Source: Streptomyces abyssalis
Lineage (GTDB): Bacteria > Actinomycetota > Actinomycetes > Streptomycetales > Streptomycetaceae
Length of the DNA stretch: 64,000 nucleotides
Assembly (NCBI RefSeq): GCF_001751365.1
Contig: NZ_LJGT01000037.1
Coordinates: 372,001 to 436,000 of the forward strand
Direction of reading: 5' to 3'
Shown here piece by piece: positions 37,408 to 47,700 of the stretch; position 1 is the first letter of the stretch; every line of letters begins with the position of its first letter. Under the pieces are notes generated by a model. The model was not told the origin of the DNA and made no database searches. It saw nothing but the letters and a program-made list of their open reading frames with translations. Made by a program: the position numbers and the translations under genes.

Positions 37408-37660
37408 TCAGCCCGGTACCGCAGGACCGCCCCTGGCGGCGGGCCGGGGTCCGAAAGTCCTGCCGATGATGTCCCGTTGGATCTCGATTGTGCCGCGCCG
37501 AACCGTGAATACCACAGCTGTACGCAATTGGCGTTCCATGTCGTATTCGATCGCATAGCCATAACCGCCCATCGTTCGCATGCCTTCTGGGGGGCGTGCC
37601 TGGCCAGTTCAGTGGTCCTCAGTCTGGCCATGGAAGCGCCCCGTGGGAAGAGTTCGTTCC
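37408..37660 (-). pseudogene. acyl-CoA dehydrogenase fragment, frameshifted
   Basis: Reading the minus strand, one frame gives ASMARLRTTELARHAPQKA. At base 37581 the frame shifts and continues MRTMGGYGYAIEYDMERQL, then RRGTIEIQRDIIGRTFG, to a TGA at 37408-37410. This matches the C-terminal end of acyl-CoA dehydrogenases (GGYGY...ER...GTxEIQR) interrupted by loss of one base. I find nothing of the rest of the enzyme upstream, so it is a decayed remnant. Its A/T content is higher than that of its neighbours. The rest of the 670-bp gap around it holds the cvnA promoter and no other gene I can see. Confidence 0.6.
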
Positions 37661-37926
37661 GCTCGGCATCGCAATGTGGCGCAGTTCCCGTACGGGAAGG
37701 CGTACACACCCCAATTCGGTTGCCGGAACGGCCAGTCGGCGATGCGGGTGCCCGGAAGAAGCGGACGGACCGCCCGGACTGCCCGCGGACGATTGCCGGT
37801 CCGGCTTTCGTATCCCGGAGTGCCGCCGGAATCACGCGTGGTGAACGGAACACCGCCCGTCCCGGCAGGGCCGCCCGGGCCGCCCGGTATTCCGGCAGCG
37901 TTGTCAGCGGGCCGTGCGCGCGGCCC

Positions 37927-39456
37927 TCACATGCGTGCGTGGAGACGGCGAGCCAGCTCGACCATGCGGGAGGCCTTCGCCCGCGGGGTGGCGTACGACG
38001 TCAGATCCGCGAGCGGCGCGAAGCGCCGTACCGTGATCGCCTGCGGTGCGGCGAAGCCGCGCAGCCCGTCCGCACCGTGCACCCGGCCGTAACCCGACTC
38101 CCCGGAGCCCCCGAAGGGCAGCGACGGGATCGCGGCGAAGCCGAGCACCGAACCCACCGACACGGCGCCCGCGCGCAGCCTGGCCGCGGCCTCCTCGCCG
38201 GTCCGCCGCGAGCCGCTGAAGACGGCGGCGCCGAGGGCGTACGGGGAGGCGTTGGCACGTTCGACGGCCTCGTCCAGGTCGCGCACCGGGTTCACCGCGA
38301 CGACAGGGCCGAAGGTCTCCTCGCGCATGACGGGCGAGTCCTCCGGCACGTCCGCCAGCACGACCGGGTGCACGTACGGCGCACGCACCGACTCCGGTCC
38401 GCCGAGCAGCACGCGGGCACCGGCCGCGATGGCATCCTTGAGATGGTGCTCGACCTTCGCCGGCTGCGAGGGGAGCGTCAGCGGTCCGTAGTGGGGGTCC
38501 CGGCTCCCGTCCGCGGATTCCGTCCCGGCGGTTTCCGTCTCCGCCGGCCCTGTGACGACCTGCTTCGCCCGCCGCACGATGCGCTCGCACAGCTCCTCGT
38601 GCACGGACGCGACCGCGTACACCCGCTCCACACCCGCGCAGGTCTGGCCCGCGTTCGACATGGCGCCCCACACGACGGCCTCCGCGGCCCGGTCCAGCCC
38701 CGCGTCGTCGAGGTCGCCGCCGACCAGCACCGCGTCCTTGCCGCCGCCCTCGGCCACCAGCGGGGTCAGGGACTCCGCGCAGACGGCCGCGACCTTGCGC
38801 GCCGTGCCGGATGAGCCGGTGAAGGCCACCTTGTCCACGCCGGAGCGCGCCAGAGCCTCTCCGGTCGGCCCCTGACCGGTCACGGTGCGGAACAGGTCCG
38901 CGTGTTCGGGCAGCGTCTCGGCCCAGATGCGCGCGAGCAGGACGCCTGTGCCGGGGGTGAGTTCGGACGGTTTGAAGACAACGCCGTTACCTGCCGCGAG
39001 CGCGTAGCCGATCGACCCCATGGGCGTGTGGACCGGGTAGTTCCACGGACCGATCACGCCGACGACCCCGAGCGGCCGGTATGCCAGCAGCGCCCGCTGG
39101 TGTGCGGAGAGCAGTCCGGGAGCGACGCTTCGGCGGCCCAGCACGCGCCGGGCGTGACGGGCGGCCCAGTCCAGATGGATGACGGCCAGCAGCACCTCGC
39201 TGCGGGCGTCGTGATCCGGTTTGCCGGTCTCGGCCGCGACGACCGCGGCGATCTCGCCGGTACGTGCGGCGAGCGCGCGCTTGTACGTGAGCAGAGCCGC
39301 CCGGCGCCCGCTCCAGCCGGCCCTCGCCCAGCCCTTCGCCGCCTCGCGGGCGCGGCCGACCGCCGCTGACACCTCCTGCTGGCCGTGCACCGGATAGCCG
39401 GCGAGCTCTGCCCCGGTGGCGGGCGAAAGGGAGACGAAACGTCCGGTACCGGTCAT
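37927..39456 (-). CDS. aldehyde dehydrogenase family protein
   Basis: 509 residues; ATG 39456 is preceded by AGAGGAAG. The ALDH fold is clear: GVVGVIGPWNYPVHTPMGSI, KVAFTGSSGTARKVA, general base Glu236 in LVAEGGGKD, and nucleophile Cys273 in SNAGQTCAG. The C-terminal motif PFGGSGESGYGRVHG is also present. It oxidises an aldehyde to an acid with NAD(P). The motif LVAEGGGK differs from the usual LELGGK. Substrate unknown. It is divergent from the MpaB-type gene. Confidence 0.9.
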   Translation of the reverse strand: MTGTGRFVSLSPATGAELAGYPVHGQQEVSAAVGRAREAAKGWARAGWSGRRAALLTYKRALAARTGEIAAVVAAETGKPDHDARSEVLLAVIHLDWAARHARRVLGRRSVAPGLLSAHQRALLAYRPLGVVGVIGPWNYPVHTPMGSIGYALAAGNGVVFKPSELTPGTGVLLARIWAETLPEHADLFRTVTGQGPTGEALARSGVDKVAFTGSSGTARKVAAVCAESLTPLVAEGGGKDAVLVGGDLDDAGLDRAAEAVVWGAMSNAGQTCAGVERVYAVASVHEELCERIVRRAKQVVTGPAETETAGTESADGSRDPHYGPLTLPSQPAKVEHHLKDAIAAGARVLLGGPESVRAPYVHPVVLADVPEDSPVMREETFGPVVAVNPVRDLDEAVERANASPYALGAAVFSGSRRTGEEAAARLRAGAVSVGSVLGFAAIPSLPFGGSGESGYGRVHGADGLRGFAAPQAITVRRFAPLADLTSYATPRAKASRMVELARRLHARM

Positions 39457-39834
39457 CAGACTTCCTCTGGTGGGAGGGGCGCGGGCGGTCGGTGCTGCGC
39501 GCTCACCCGGCCCGGACCGCGGAGCGCGTGAGGCGGCCGGCGAGGGCGCACAGCCGCGCAGGCTACCAGCGGGCCGGCGCGGCAAGCGGATGGCAAGTCC
39601 TGTTGGCAGCAGGGCAGTTGGCCCGTACGTGCCCCCGCCCTCGTGCCTGTTCCGCTTGTCCGGTGGCCCGTTCCGCTCGTCCAACTTGCCCCCGGCGGCG
39701 GTCGCTCCTTCAGGGGTACGCGGTAGGGAGGCGCCGGTACGGGACGGCACACCGGGCTGATCGCCCACGGGCCCAGGCCCGCCACGTCCCCGGCGGGGGA
39801 GCGGGCCGCGCACGCGCACACGGCTGGGAGCATC
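39457..39834. promoter_or_regulatory. divergent intergenic region with a 13-bp direct repeat
   Basis: GTTCCGCTTGTCC (39649-39661) recurs as GTTCCGCTCGTCC (39670-39682), 21 bp apart, two helical turns. It may bind a regulator of the aldehyde dehydrogenase or oxygenase gene. I see no gene in these 378 bases. Confidence 0.3.
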
Positions 39835-40785
39835 ATGAACAGGATGAGGAGGAAAGCGAGCGACAGCAGCGAGAGCACCGGGACAGGCCGCACCGGAACC
39901 GCCCACGGCGGCGCACCCACGCGGCCGCCCCGCGACGAGCCGGAGCCGCCCGGGCCGGGCGGGATGCTCTGGGACCTCGCGGGCGAGGTCCGGATGCTGC
40001 TGACGCTGCCCCCGGCCCTGGTCATGCAGGTGGCGCATCCCGCCGTCAGCGCCGGAGTCGACGAGTACTCCGTCTTCCGTACGGACCCCTGGGGCCGCGC
40101 CGAACGTTCCCTGGCCAGCGTGCAGCTCTGGGTGTACGGCGGTGCCGGGGCGGCCGAGGAGGGGAGGCGGCTGCGCAGGCTGCACCGCGGGATCGAGGGT
40201 GTCGACGCGCACGGCCGCGAGTACCACGCGCTGACCCCGGCCAACTACTCCTGGGTGCACGCCACGGGCTTCCCCGTCTACCGGCACGCGCAGCACTACC
40301 TCGGCAGCCGCCCGTACACGGACGCCGAGGAGCGGCAGCTGTACTCGGAGTGGCTCCAGGTGGGGCGCGTCCTCGGTCTGCGGGAGCGGGACATGCCGCA
40401 GACGGTCGAGGAGTTCTGGCCGTACTACCGGCGGATGCTCGCCGAGGAGATCGAGAAGACCCTCGTCGTGGAGGAGCTGACGGACATCGGCCGTCCGCTG
40501 CCGCCCCCCGACCGCGGTCCGCGCCCCGTACGAGCGGTGCTGCGGCTGCTGTGGCCCGCGCTGCGGCCCGCGTTCGCCCGATTCCAGCGCTTCGTGACCA
40601 TCGGGCTGATGCCGGCCGACGCCCGTGAGGCCATCGGCCTCGCCTGGACGCGGCGGCAGGAACGGCGCCTGGTGATGCTGGGGCGCGTGGTGCGCGCGGT
40701 GGTGCCGCTGCTGCCGGAGCGGCTCCGGTTCCTGCCCGCGGCGTACAGGGCCCGCAAGGCGTACCGGGAGGGGCGCCGGGACTGA
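39835..40785 (+). CDS. oxygenase MpaB-type protein (DUF2236)
   Basis: 316 residues from ATG 39835 with GGGAG just upstream. After a 40-residue disordered start comes the DUF2236 core: ALVMQVAHPAVSAGVDEYSV, FRTDPWGRAERSL and the motif NYSWVHATGFPVYRHAQHYL. The family includes latex-clearing protein-like haem oxygenases and the mycophenolic acid enzyme MpaB. The conserved His and Arg are in the places expected for haem contacts. Substrate unknown. Confidence 0.78.
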   Translation: MNRMRRKASDSSESTGTGRTGTAHGGAPTRPPRDEPEPPGPGGMLWDLAGEVRMLLTLPPALVMQVAHPAVSAGVDEYSVFRTDPWGRAERSLASVQLWVYGGAGAAEEGRRLRRLHRGIEGVDAHGREYHALTPANYSWVHATGFPVYRHAQHYLGSRPYTDAEERQLYSEWLQVGRVLGLRERDMPQTVEEFWPYYRRMLAEEIEKTLVVEELTDIGRPLPPPDRGPRPVRAVLRLLWPALRPAFARFQRFVTIGLMPADAREAIGLAWTRRQERRLVMLGRVVRAVVPLLPERLRFLPAAYRARKAYREGRRD

Positions 40786-40986
40786 CGGCCGCCGGCCCGG
40801 ACCAGCTGCCACCCGCCGCGACCGCCCGTACCCGCCGCGCCCCCTACGACGAGGCCTAGGGCGAGGCGAGGAGGGGAGGCGGGTGAATTCGGCGGCGGCC
40901 CGGGCCGCGCGGCGGCGTGGCGGGAGCGGCACGGCCCGGCGCTCTCGGCACAGTGACCGGCACCGAGTCCCCGACAAGGAGCTGCC

Positions 40987-41772
40987 ATGCCCGAGGTAAC
41001 TGCGAGGTACGAACCCGGCGTCCCGTGCTGGGTCGATCTGATGGTCCCCGACCAGCAGGCGGCCCTGGACTTCTACAAGGATCTCTTCGGCTGGCAGGGC
41101 GAGATCGGGCCGCCGGAGAACGGCGGCTACTCGGTCTGCACTCTGCACGGCAAGCCCGTTGCGGGCATCATGTCGGCGGCGGGCCAGGAGGGTGGGTCCA
41201 CGCCGCCGCCCGCGTGGACGATGTATCTGGCGACGGAGGACGCCGACGCCGCCGCACACCGCGTCACCGACAGCGGAGGCACCGTGATGGTGCCGGTGAT
41301 GGACGTGATGGACCTCGGGCGGATGGCTGTCGCCACGGACCCCGCGGGAGCCGTCTTCGGCCTGTGGCAGGCGAAGGACTTCATCGGCGCTCAGATGGTC
41401 AACGAGCACGGAGCCGTCATCTGGAGCGAACTCAACACCTCGGCCATGGACGCCGCCAAGTCCTTCTACCGCAGCCTCGGCATCGAGACCAGGCCGATGG
41501 AGGGCGCACCCGGCTACCACGCCCTCACCGTGGGCGGCCGTACGGTCGGCGGCGCGCAGGGCCTGGAGAACTCGCCCCCCGGTACGCCTTCGCACTGGAT
41601 GACGTACTTCGCGGTCGACGACACCGACAGCACCGTCGACGCCCTCGTCCGGGCGGACGGTTCGGTGCTCGTGCCGCCGTTCGACATGATGGCGGGCCGC
41701 ATGGCCGTCGTTCAGGACCCGCAGGGTGCGGCGTTCGCGCTCATCAAGCCCGTACCGGTGGACGGGGCCTGA
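40987..41772 (+). CDS. VOC family protein (two glyoxalase-like domains)
   Basis: 261 residues with two vicinal-oxygen-chelate halves. The first begins VPCWVDLMVPDQQAALDFYK and includes DLGRMAVATDPAGAVFGLWQ; the second begins AVIWSELNTSAMDAAKSFYR and ends GRMAVVQDPQGAAFALIKP. ATG with AAGGAG upstream. Family members include glyoxalase-like and resistance proteins; the true activity is not evident. Confidence 0.88.
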   Translation: MPEVTARYEPGVPCWVDLMVPDQQAALDFYKDLFGWQGEIGPPENGGYSVCTLHGKPVAGIMSAAGQEGGSTPPPAWTMYLATEDADAAAHRVTDSGGTVMVPVMDVMDLGRMAVATDPAGAVFGLWQAKDFIGAQMVNEHGAVIWSELNTSAMDAAKSFYRSLGIETRPMEGAPGYHALTVGGRTVGGAQGLENSPPGTPSHWMTYFAVDDTDSTVDALVRADGSVLVPPFDMMAGRMAVVQDPQGAAFALIKPVPVDGA

Positions 41773-41856
41773 CCCCGACCGGCGCACAGCAGCACAGCAC
41801 GCGCGGCAGCACATCCCGCGCCCGCACACAGCCTCACCGCCGCAGGCGCGGCACAC

Positions 41857-41906
41857 CACATGGCCCGGCCCCCGGAGCGGACGTGCTCCGGGGGCCGGGC
41901 CATGTG
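41857..41906. terminator. perfect 22-bp stem bidirectional terminator
   Basis: Bases 41857-41878 and 41885-41906 are exact reverse complements with a 6-nt loop (GGACGT), between the convergent VOC and M1 peptidase genes. It is the longest perfect hairpin I found in the window. Confidence 0.8.
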
Positions 41907-41944
41907 CCTGTGTGTTTCCTGGTCTTCCGGCTCCTGTTCCGGGC

Positions 41945-43444
41945 TCAGTGGTGGCGGTGGGCGCCGTGAACGGCCTGGAGCTCCTCCCATGACTCCGGGC
42001 GCTCACCCTTGTCCCCGGCCGCGGCCGTGCCACCGCCGAGAGCGGGCTTGCCGGGCTTTGAAGCCTTGCGGAGCCATGTGCCGAAGAGCGACTTGAGGGG
42101 CTTGCCGGAGACCTTCTCGGCGTACTTCACGAACTGCCCGACGCGTGCGTTGCCGCCCTCGTGCTCGGCGGGCCAGCCCTTGAGGATCTTGAAGAAGTCC
42201 TTGTCGCCGGTCTTGTTGCGCAGTGCCTGCAGCGCCATCGCGCCCCGGTCGTAGACCGCGCCGTGGAACTGGTTCTCCGGGCCGGGGTCGGCGGGCTTGA
42301 CCTTCCAGAACTCGTCACCGGCCGGGTAGGAGTCGTAGACCTCGTCGGCGATCTCCTGCGCCGTGCCCTCGCCCTCCTTCTCCGACCACAGCCACGACGC
42401 GTACGTGGCGAAGCCCTCGTTGAGCCAGATGTCCCGCCAGTTGCGCACCGAGACACTGTCTCCGTACCACTGGTGCGCCAGTTCGTGCACGACGACGGAG
42501 ACGTCCGTGCCGGACTTGAAGCGCTCGTTGCCGTAGAACGGCCGGGTCTGCGTCTCCAGTGCGAAGCCGGCGCCCGTGTCGGGCACATAGCCGCCGACGG
42601 AGCTGAATGGGTACTTGCCGAAGACGCCCTCCAGCCAGTCGGTGATCTCGGCGGTGCGCTCAAGGCTGGCCCGCGCGGAACCGTCCTCGCCGTCCAGTTC
42701 CCTGCTGTAGGCGTTGACGACGGGGATGCCGCTCTCCGTGCGGCTCTTGGTGACGTCGAACTTCCCCACGGCCAGTGTCGCCAGGTACGTGGTCTGGGGC
42801 TCGCCGGAACGCCAGTTGGAGCGGACCCAGCCCTTGCCGGCCGGCTCCTCGGAGACCAGGTCGCCGTTGCTGATGCTCTTGTAGCCCTTCGGGACCGCGA
42901 CGCTGATGTCGAACGTCGCCTTGTCGCTGGGGTGGTCGTTGCTCGGGTACCACCACCAGGCCGACTCGGGCTCGCCCGCCGCGACCCCGCCGTCCGGCGT
43001 GCGCTGCCAGGCCGTGTAACCGTCGACCTCCACCTCGGACGGTACGCCCGAATAGCGCACGACGACGCTGAAGTCCTCACCCTCGGCGAGCGGTTCGGCC
43101 GGGGTGACGCGCAGTTCGTGGGAGCCGGCCGTGGACACCTTGGCCTTGCGGCCGTTGACATGCACCTCCTTCACATCGAGCGAGAAGTCCAGGTTGAAGC
43201 GGCTCAGATCCTGGGTGGCCCTGGCGAGGACGGTCGCGGTGCCGTTCAACTCGTCCGTCTTCGGCTGGTACTTGAGCCTCAGGTCGTAGTGGGAGGCGTC
43301 GTAGCCGCCGTTGCCGTAGTCCGGGTAGTAGGAGTCGCCCACGCCGGGTGCGCCCGGCGATGGTCCCGCGCCGGCGGCCGAGGCCGGGACCGTCAGCGTG
43401 AGGGCGGCCACCACCGCACCCGAAACGATGAGTCTTTGACGCAC
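41945..43444 (-). CDS. secreted M1 family zinc aminopeptidase
   Basis: 499 residues from GTG 43444, with GGAGG close upstream; ATG 43486 is an alternative adding 14 basic residues. The N-terminus is a signal peptide (RQRLIVSGAVVAALTLTVPASAAGA). The zinc site is VVHELAHQWYGDS with His320, Glu321 and His324, and Glu343 in NEGFA. The exopeptidase motif GAMEN is replaced by GFALETQTR, as in Streptomyces secreted M1 enzymes. It would cleave peptides outside the cell. Confidence 0.9.
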   Translation of the reverse strand: MRQRLIVSGAVVAALTLTVPASAAGAGPSPGAPGVGDSYYPDYGNGGYDASHYDLRLKYQPKTDELNGTATVLARATQDLSRFNLDFSLDVKEVHVNGRKAKVSTAGSHELRVTPAEPLAEGEDFSVVVRYSGVPSEVEVDGYTAWQRTPDGGVAAGEPESAWWWYPSNDHPSDKATFDISVAVPKGYKSISNGDLVSEEPAGKGWVRSNWRSGEPQTTYLATLAVGKFDVTKSRTESGIPVVNAYSRELDGEDGSARASLERTAEITDWLEGVFGKYPFSSVGGYVPDTGAGFALETQTRPFYGNERFKSGTDVSVVVHELAHQWYGDSVSVRNWRDIWLNEGFATYASWLWSEKEGEGTAQEIADEVYDSYPAGDEFWKVKPADPGPENQFHGAVYDRGAMALQALRNKTGDKDFFKILKGWPAEHEGGNARVGQFVKYAEKVSGKPLKSLFGTWLRKASKPGKPALGGGTAAAGDKGERPESWEELQAVHGAHRHH

Positions 43445-43656
43445 GAGTCCTCCAACTCCCTTGCGACAGCGCCGAGATGACGCCATGACGCGATCCGATG
43501 CGACACGAATGGTCGAAAGGGTATGTACTCGGGTGGCCCGCCGTATCTGTTTCGTATGCATCTACACATGAATGCCATGCGGTTGCATCACGCGCCGTAC
43601 CCCTGGATCGCGTACGGCGTACCGCGTGCCGCCGGCCGCACCGGGCGCCCCGCAGG

Positions 43657-44610
43657 TCAGCCGTCCGCGGCCGGTACACCGCCGTCCCCGCCGTGCCCGC
43701 CCCCACCGTCCGGGCGCAGGAGCCGCACCGCCTCCAGCGCACAGCCCCACGAGACCGTGACGCCCGCGCCGCCGTGACCGTAGTTGTGCACGCACGGCGT
43801 GCCGTCCGGCAGCGTCTCCGCCTCCAGCCGCACCCTCGGCCGGTACGGGCGCAGGCCCACCCGCTCCTCGAGGATGCGCGCCCCGGCGAGTGCGGGGTGC
43901 ACACGCGCGCAACGCTCCACGATGGCACGGGTCGTGGCGGGGTCGGGCGTGGTCTCCTCGGCGTCCTCGTCGGCCGTGCCGCCGAGGAGCAGGCCGTACG
44001 GCTGCGGCAGTACGTACGTGGTCTCCGGGACCCCCGCCTCGGACGAGAGGAACCACTCCTCGACGCCCGGGTTCTCCACGACCACGATCTGCCCCCGCAC
44101 CGGCCGCATCCCGGTGTCGCCCGCCAACTCCCGCGCGCCCAGGCCGCTGCAGTCGACCACCGCCTCCGCCCGCGCCGACGCCTCGGCGAGCGAGCCGATC
44201 CGGCGCTGCTCCCAGCTGCCGCCCGCAGCCGTCAACCGCCCCCGCAGATAAGGGAGATACGTCAGCATGTCGACAATGGGGGTTCGTGGAGGCGACCCGA
44301 TCAGCGAGATCCATTCCGGCGGCACCGAGGCGGCCGCGCCGCCCTCCAGGGTGCCCCGCACCAGGCGTACTCCCGTGTGTGCCGGCTGTTCGGCGAGCCA
44401 GGCGAAGTTGCGGAAGGAACGCACCGCCCACTCCAGGGCCTTCTCCTGGGGCTCGATGCGGTACGGCCAGCACAGCCCACCGGAGACCCCCGATGCCGTG
44501 TCCGCGTCCAGGTTCCGGCTCCACACCCGGACCTTCAGGCCGCGCTCTGCGAGGAGCACCGCCGTGGTCAGTCCGCTCACCCCGCCGCCGACGACGATCA
44601 CTTCATCCAT
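43657..44610 (-). CDS. FAD-dependent D-amino-acid oxidase-like enzyme
   Basis: 317 residues, normal for D-amino-acid oxidases. FAD motif VIVVGGGVSGLTTAVLLAERG at the start, AVVDCSGLGARELAGD in the middle, and the C-terminal signature GLRPYRPRVRLE with HNYGHGGAGVTVSWGCA. It would oxidise a D-amino acid to a keto acid, ammonia and peroxide. The tail is Gly/His-rich. Divergent from the large helical-repeat gene across 159 bp. Confidence 0.85.
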   Translation of the reverse strand: MDEVIVVGGGVSGLTTAVLLAERGLKVRVWSRNLDADTASGVSGGLCWPYRIEPQEKALEWAVRSFRNFAWLAEQPAHTGVRLVRGTLEGGAAASVPPEWISLIGSPPRTPIVDMLTYLPYLRGRLTAAGGSWEQRRIGSLAEASARAEAVVDCSGLGARELAGDTGMRPVRGQIVVVENPGVEEWFLSSEAGVPETTYVLPQPYGLLLGGTADEDAEETTPDPATTRAIVERCARVHPALAGARILEERVGLRPYRPRVRLEAETLPDGTPCVHNYGHGGAGVTVSWGCALEAVRLLRPDGGGGHGGDGGVPAADG

Positions 44611-44769
44611 GGAACGACGTTATCCCGCGGCACCGGAGGGCATTCTCCGGCGGGAAGAGTTCCCCGGAGGCGTGCCCGCGTACACGTACCGGCCGCAAAA
44701 CACTCACGTCCTGCACATCCCTGTGAAGAACTCTTACGCGGCACACAGGCAGCGGGCAGAATCCACGCC

Positions 44770-47700
44770 ATGTCCCGTGCAGCCGCCACCGAACTCCTCG
44801 ACAGCCTCGAGCCGCTCGCGTACCCGCAGCGCACACGGCTGGTCGCGGCCCACGCGCGGGCCGTCGGCCACGAGGAGCTGACGGGGCTTCTGCACGGGCT
44901 GGAGGAGTACGGGATGTACGGGAAGCGGGTCGCGATCATTGCCGCCTGCGCCGCCCGTGACACCGACTACCTCTCCGCCCGGCTCGCGCACCCCGACCCC
45001 TTCGTCCGCGGCCACGCACAGCGCGCCGCCCGCGCACGTTCCGCCGCCATCAGCGACGACGCCCTGTGGGTGGCGCTGCACGACGCGCCGTCCGCCGTGC
45101 GCGCCCAGCTGACCCGCACCATCGTCCGCGGCCGCCGCACGGAACTCGCGGACGGCCTGATCGACGCCGTCCGCACCCGCTGGGGCGACACGGAGGCCGC
45201 CCGGCTGCTGCCCGGCTGCGGGACGGAGACCGTGACGCGGCTGCTGCCCGCCCTCTTCCACGCCGTCACCGCCTGGCGCTCGCTCGCGTCCCGGCACCCG
45301 GACCTCCTCCTGGCGGAGGCGGGACGGCAGCTCGAAGACCTGCCGCACGTACTGCGGGAGCAGTGGTGGCAGCGCTACGGCGCGGGCGTCGCCCGCATCT
45401 GCGTGGGCCGGCCCCGGCGCGTACTGGACCTGCTGGAGCAGTACCGCGAAAGTGGCCTGCTCAGCCCGGAGTTCCTGCCCCACCTGGGACGGCTCGTCGC
45501 TGCCGACGCGGGGCGCGCCCTGCGGCTGCTGCTGCGTCCCGGGCAGGTCGCCGAGCTGCGCGAACTCGGCCTGCCTGTACAGGTGTTGAGGCGCCTGGTG
45601 CATACGGACCCGTCCGGCCTGGAGGATCTCGGGCGCGTCTTCAGCGGCCGCCCCGACCGATTCGCCCAGCTGCTGCGCGCGCTTCCGCCGGGCCGCCGTG
45701 CCGAGTTCCACGACATGGTGACCGACGCCGAGGAGCGCGCACACGGAGTCCTCCACGAGGACGTCCTCTCGGCGCTTCCGCACAGCCGCCGCGAGGAGGA
45801 GGCACGGCGGACGGCCCAGCAGGCACGCGCTCGCGGAGCGCACTGGTCCACCGTGCTCGCCGCCCTGGCACACCTGCCCGACGAGTCGGCGTACGCGGAG
45901 GTCACCGCCGCCACCCGCCGGCCCTCACCCGAGGACAGGGCGCGCGCCTGGCCGATGCTGGTCCGGCAGGCCGCGCACACCGCCGACCGGCACGGCGGCA
46001 ACAGGACGGTGGTGACGGCTCTCGTCGCCGACATGGCGCGGCTGCGTGACGAGCACGAGTCCGTACGGGCGGCGGCGCTCGCCGCCCTCGCGGAGGTGCC
46101 GGCGCGGCTGTTCGAGGACGAGGCGGTCGACCACCTGGACCGCGTCGCCGGTGACGCCGTAGGGGTACCGGGCTCCTCGCAGGAGAGCCGTGCCGCACTG
46201 GGCCGTCTCGCCCGCTCGCTGCTGCGCGAACACGTCGCGGGCAGCCGGCAGGGTCTGGTCGGCTGGGCGCTGCGCACGACCGTGCGGCTCTCCGGCAACA
46301 CCGACGGGGCGGATCTCGGTCAGCTCGACCGCCGACTTCCGTACGGACACGAGTTCGCCGTCTACGAAGCGCTGCGGTACTGGCTGGAGGCGGGCGCCGA
46401 GAACGACGACCACGGACTGACGTTCGCGCTTGCGCGAGCCGTCGGGCGGCGCGCGGCAGGCATGCCCGAACTGCAGCAACTGCTGTGGCAGGCCGTCCAG
46501 TTCGGCAGCGAGTCCACCGCCCGCACCGCCGTCGCACTGTGGCTGGACAACCCGGTCACGCGCGCGGAGAGAGCGGAGCGGGTGCTCGCGGTCGACGCCT
46601 CCGCGGCGCTGCTCCCCAGCGTCTCGCGGACGATCACGACGCGGCGCACCGATCTGCTCGACCCCGTACTCGACGTCACCCCGCCCTACGGCCGCTTCCT
46701 CAGCAAGGAGAGCCGCCGTCCCCAGCCTCCCGTCGGGCGTTGCGCGGCGCGCTGGCTGCCCCGCCAGCAGCGGGCCGCCGCAAGCCTGCTGGCGCAGGAG
46801 GCGGACGACGACGGCAGCGAGATGCATGTGCGGCGCGAGGCGCTGCGGCGGCTCGCCACCGTCCCCGGCGAGGGCGCGAGGGAGCTGCGGCTGTGGGCCA
46901 ACGATCCCGTCGAGGCGGAGTCGGAGCTCGCCGACACCGCGCTTGCCGCGACGGCGCGTACCGACCGCCCCGACGAGGCGTTGCCCCTGCTGCTGGAGCA
47001 CGCGCGCGACGGACGCGCCCACGTCGCCGTCCCCGCGCTGGCTCGCGTGTTCCGCCACACGGATCCCTGGCGGCTGTCCGACGTACTGCACCGCCTGCTG
47101 CTGCCGTCTCCTTCCGGGGCGACGGCGACGGCGAAGGACGACGCGGCGGCGAACGGTACGGAGGGAGCGGCGGCGGCCGCTCCGGCGGCCGGGAGCGACC
47201 GGAACGGCCAGGGCGCGGCCGAGCCGGTCGCCGGCCGCAAGGCGACGGTACGGATGGCAGTGGACTGCCTCCCGCTCGCCGAGGCGGCGGAGCTGCTGCT
47301 GAAGGTCTACTCCCTGCAGGGCCAGCACCCGGAGGTGAAGGCGGTCTGCGTCGAGTGCGCACCCCGCCTGCTCGACGACGACCGGGCCTGGGAGCTCGTC
47401 GAGTCGGCGGCTCAGGGAGTGCCCGCACTGCGGCACGCGCTGCTGCGCGTACGACCGCTCGGACTGCCCGAGCGGCACCGCGAGCGGTACGCGCGGCTGG
47501 TCTCCGGCCTGTGCCACGCGGACGACCGGGGCGTCACCGAAGCCGTCTACTCCTCGCTCGCCGACTGGGCGCTGTGGGCGCCGGACGCGGCGGCCGTACT
47601 CTCCTCGGCCGTCACCGACCTCGGCAACCGCGGAACCTGGCGGCAGGCCGCCGAAGGACTGGTCGAGCTGGTCATCACGCTGCCGGGCACAGGCCGCGCC

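Noticed and set aside
37660..37926. More of the acyl-CoA dehydrogenase upstream of the remnant
   Set aside because: I read the minus strand up to 37920 in the likely frames and found no recognisable segment.
39457..42033. A minus-strand frame open upstream of the aldehyde dehydrogenase, through the MpaB and VOC genes
   Set aside because: Upstream of ATG 39456 the translation is Arg/Gly/His-rich with no family similarity, while the plus strand holds clear proteins and good ribosome sites.
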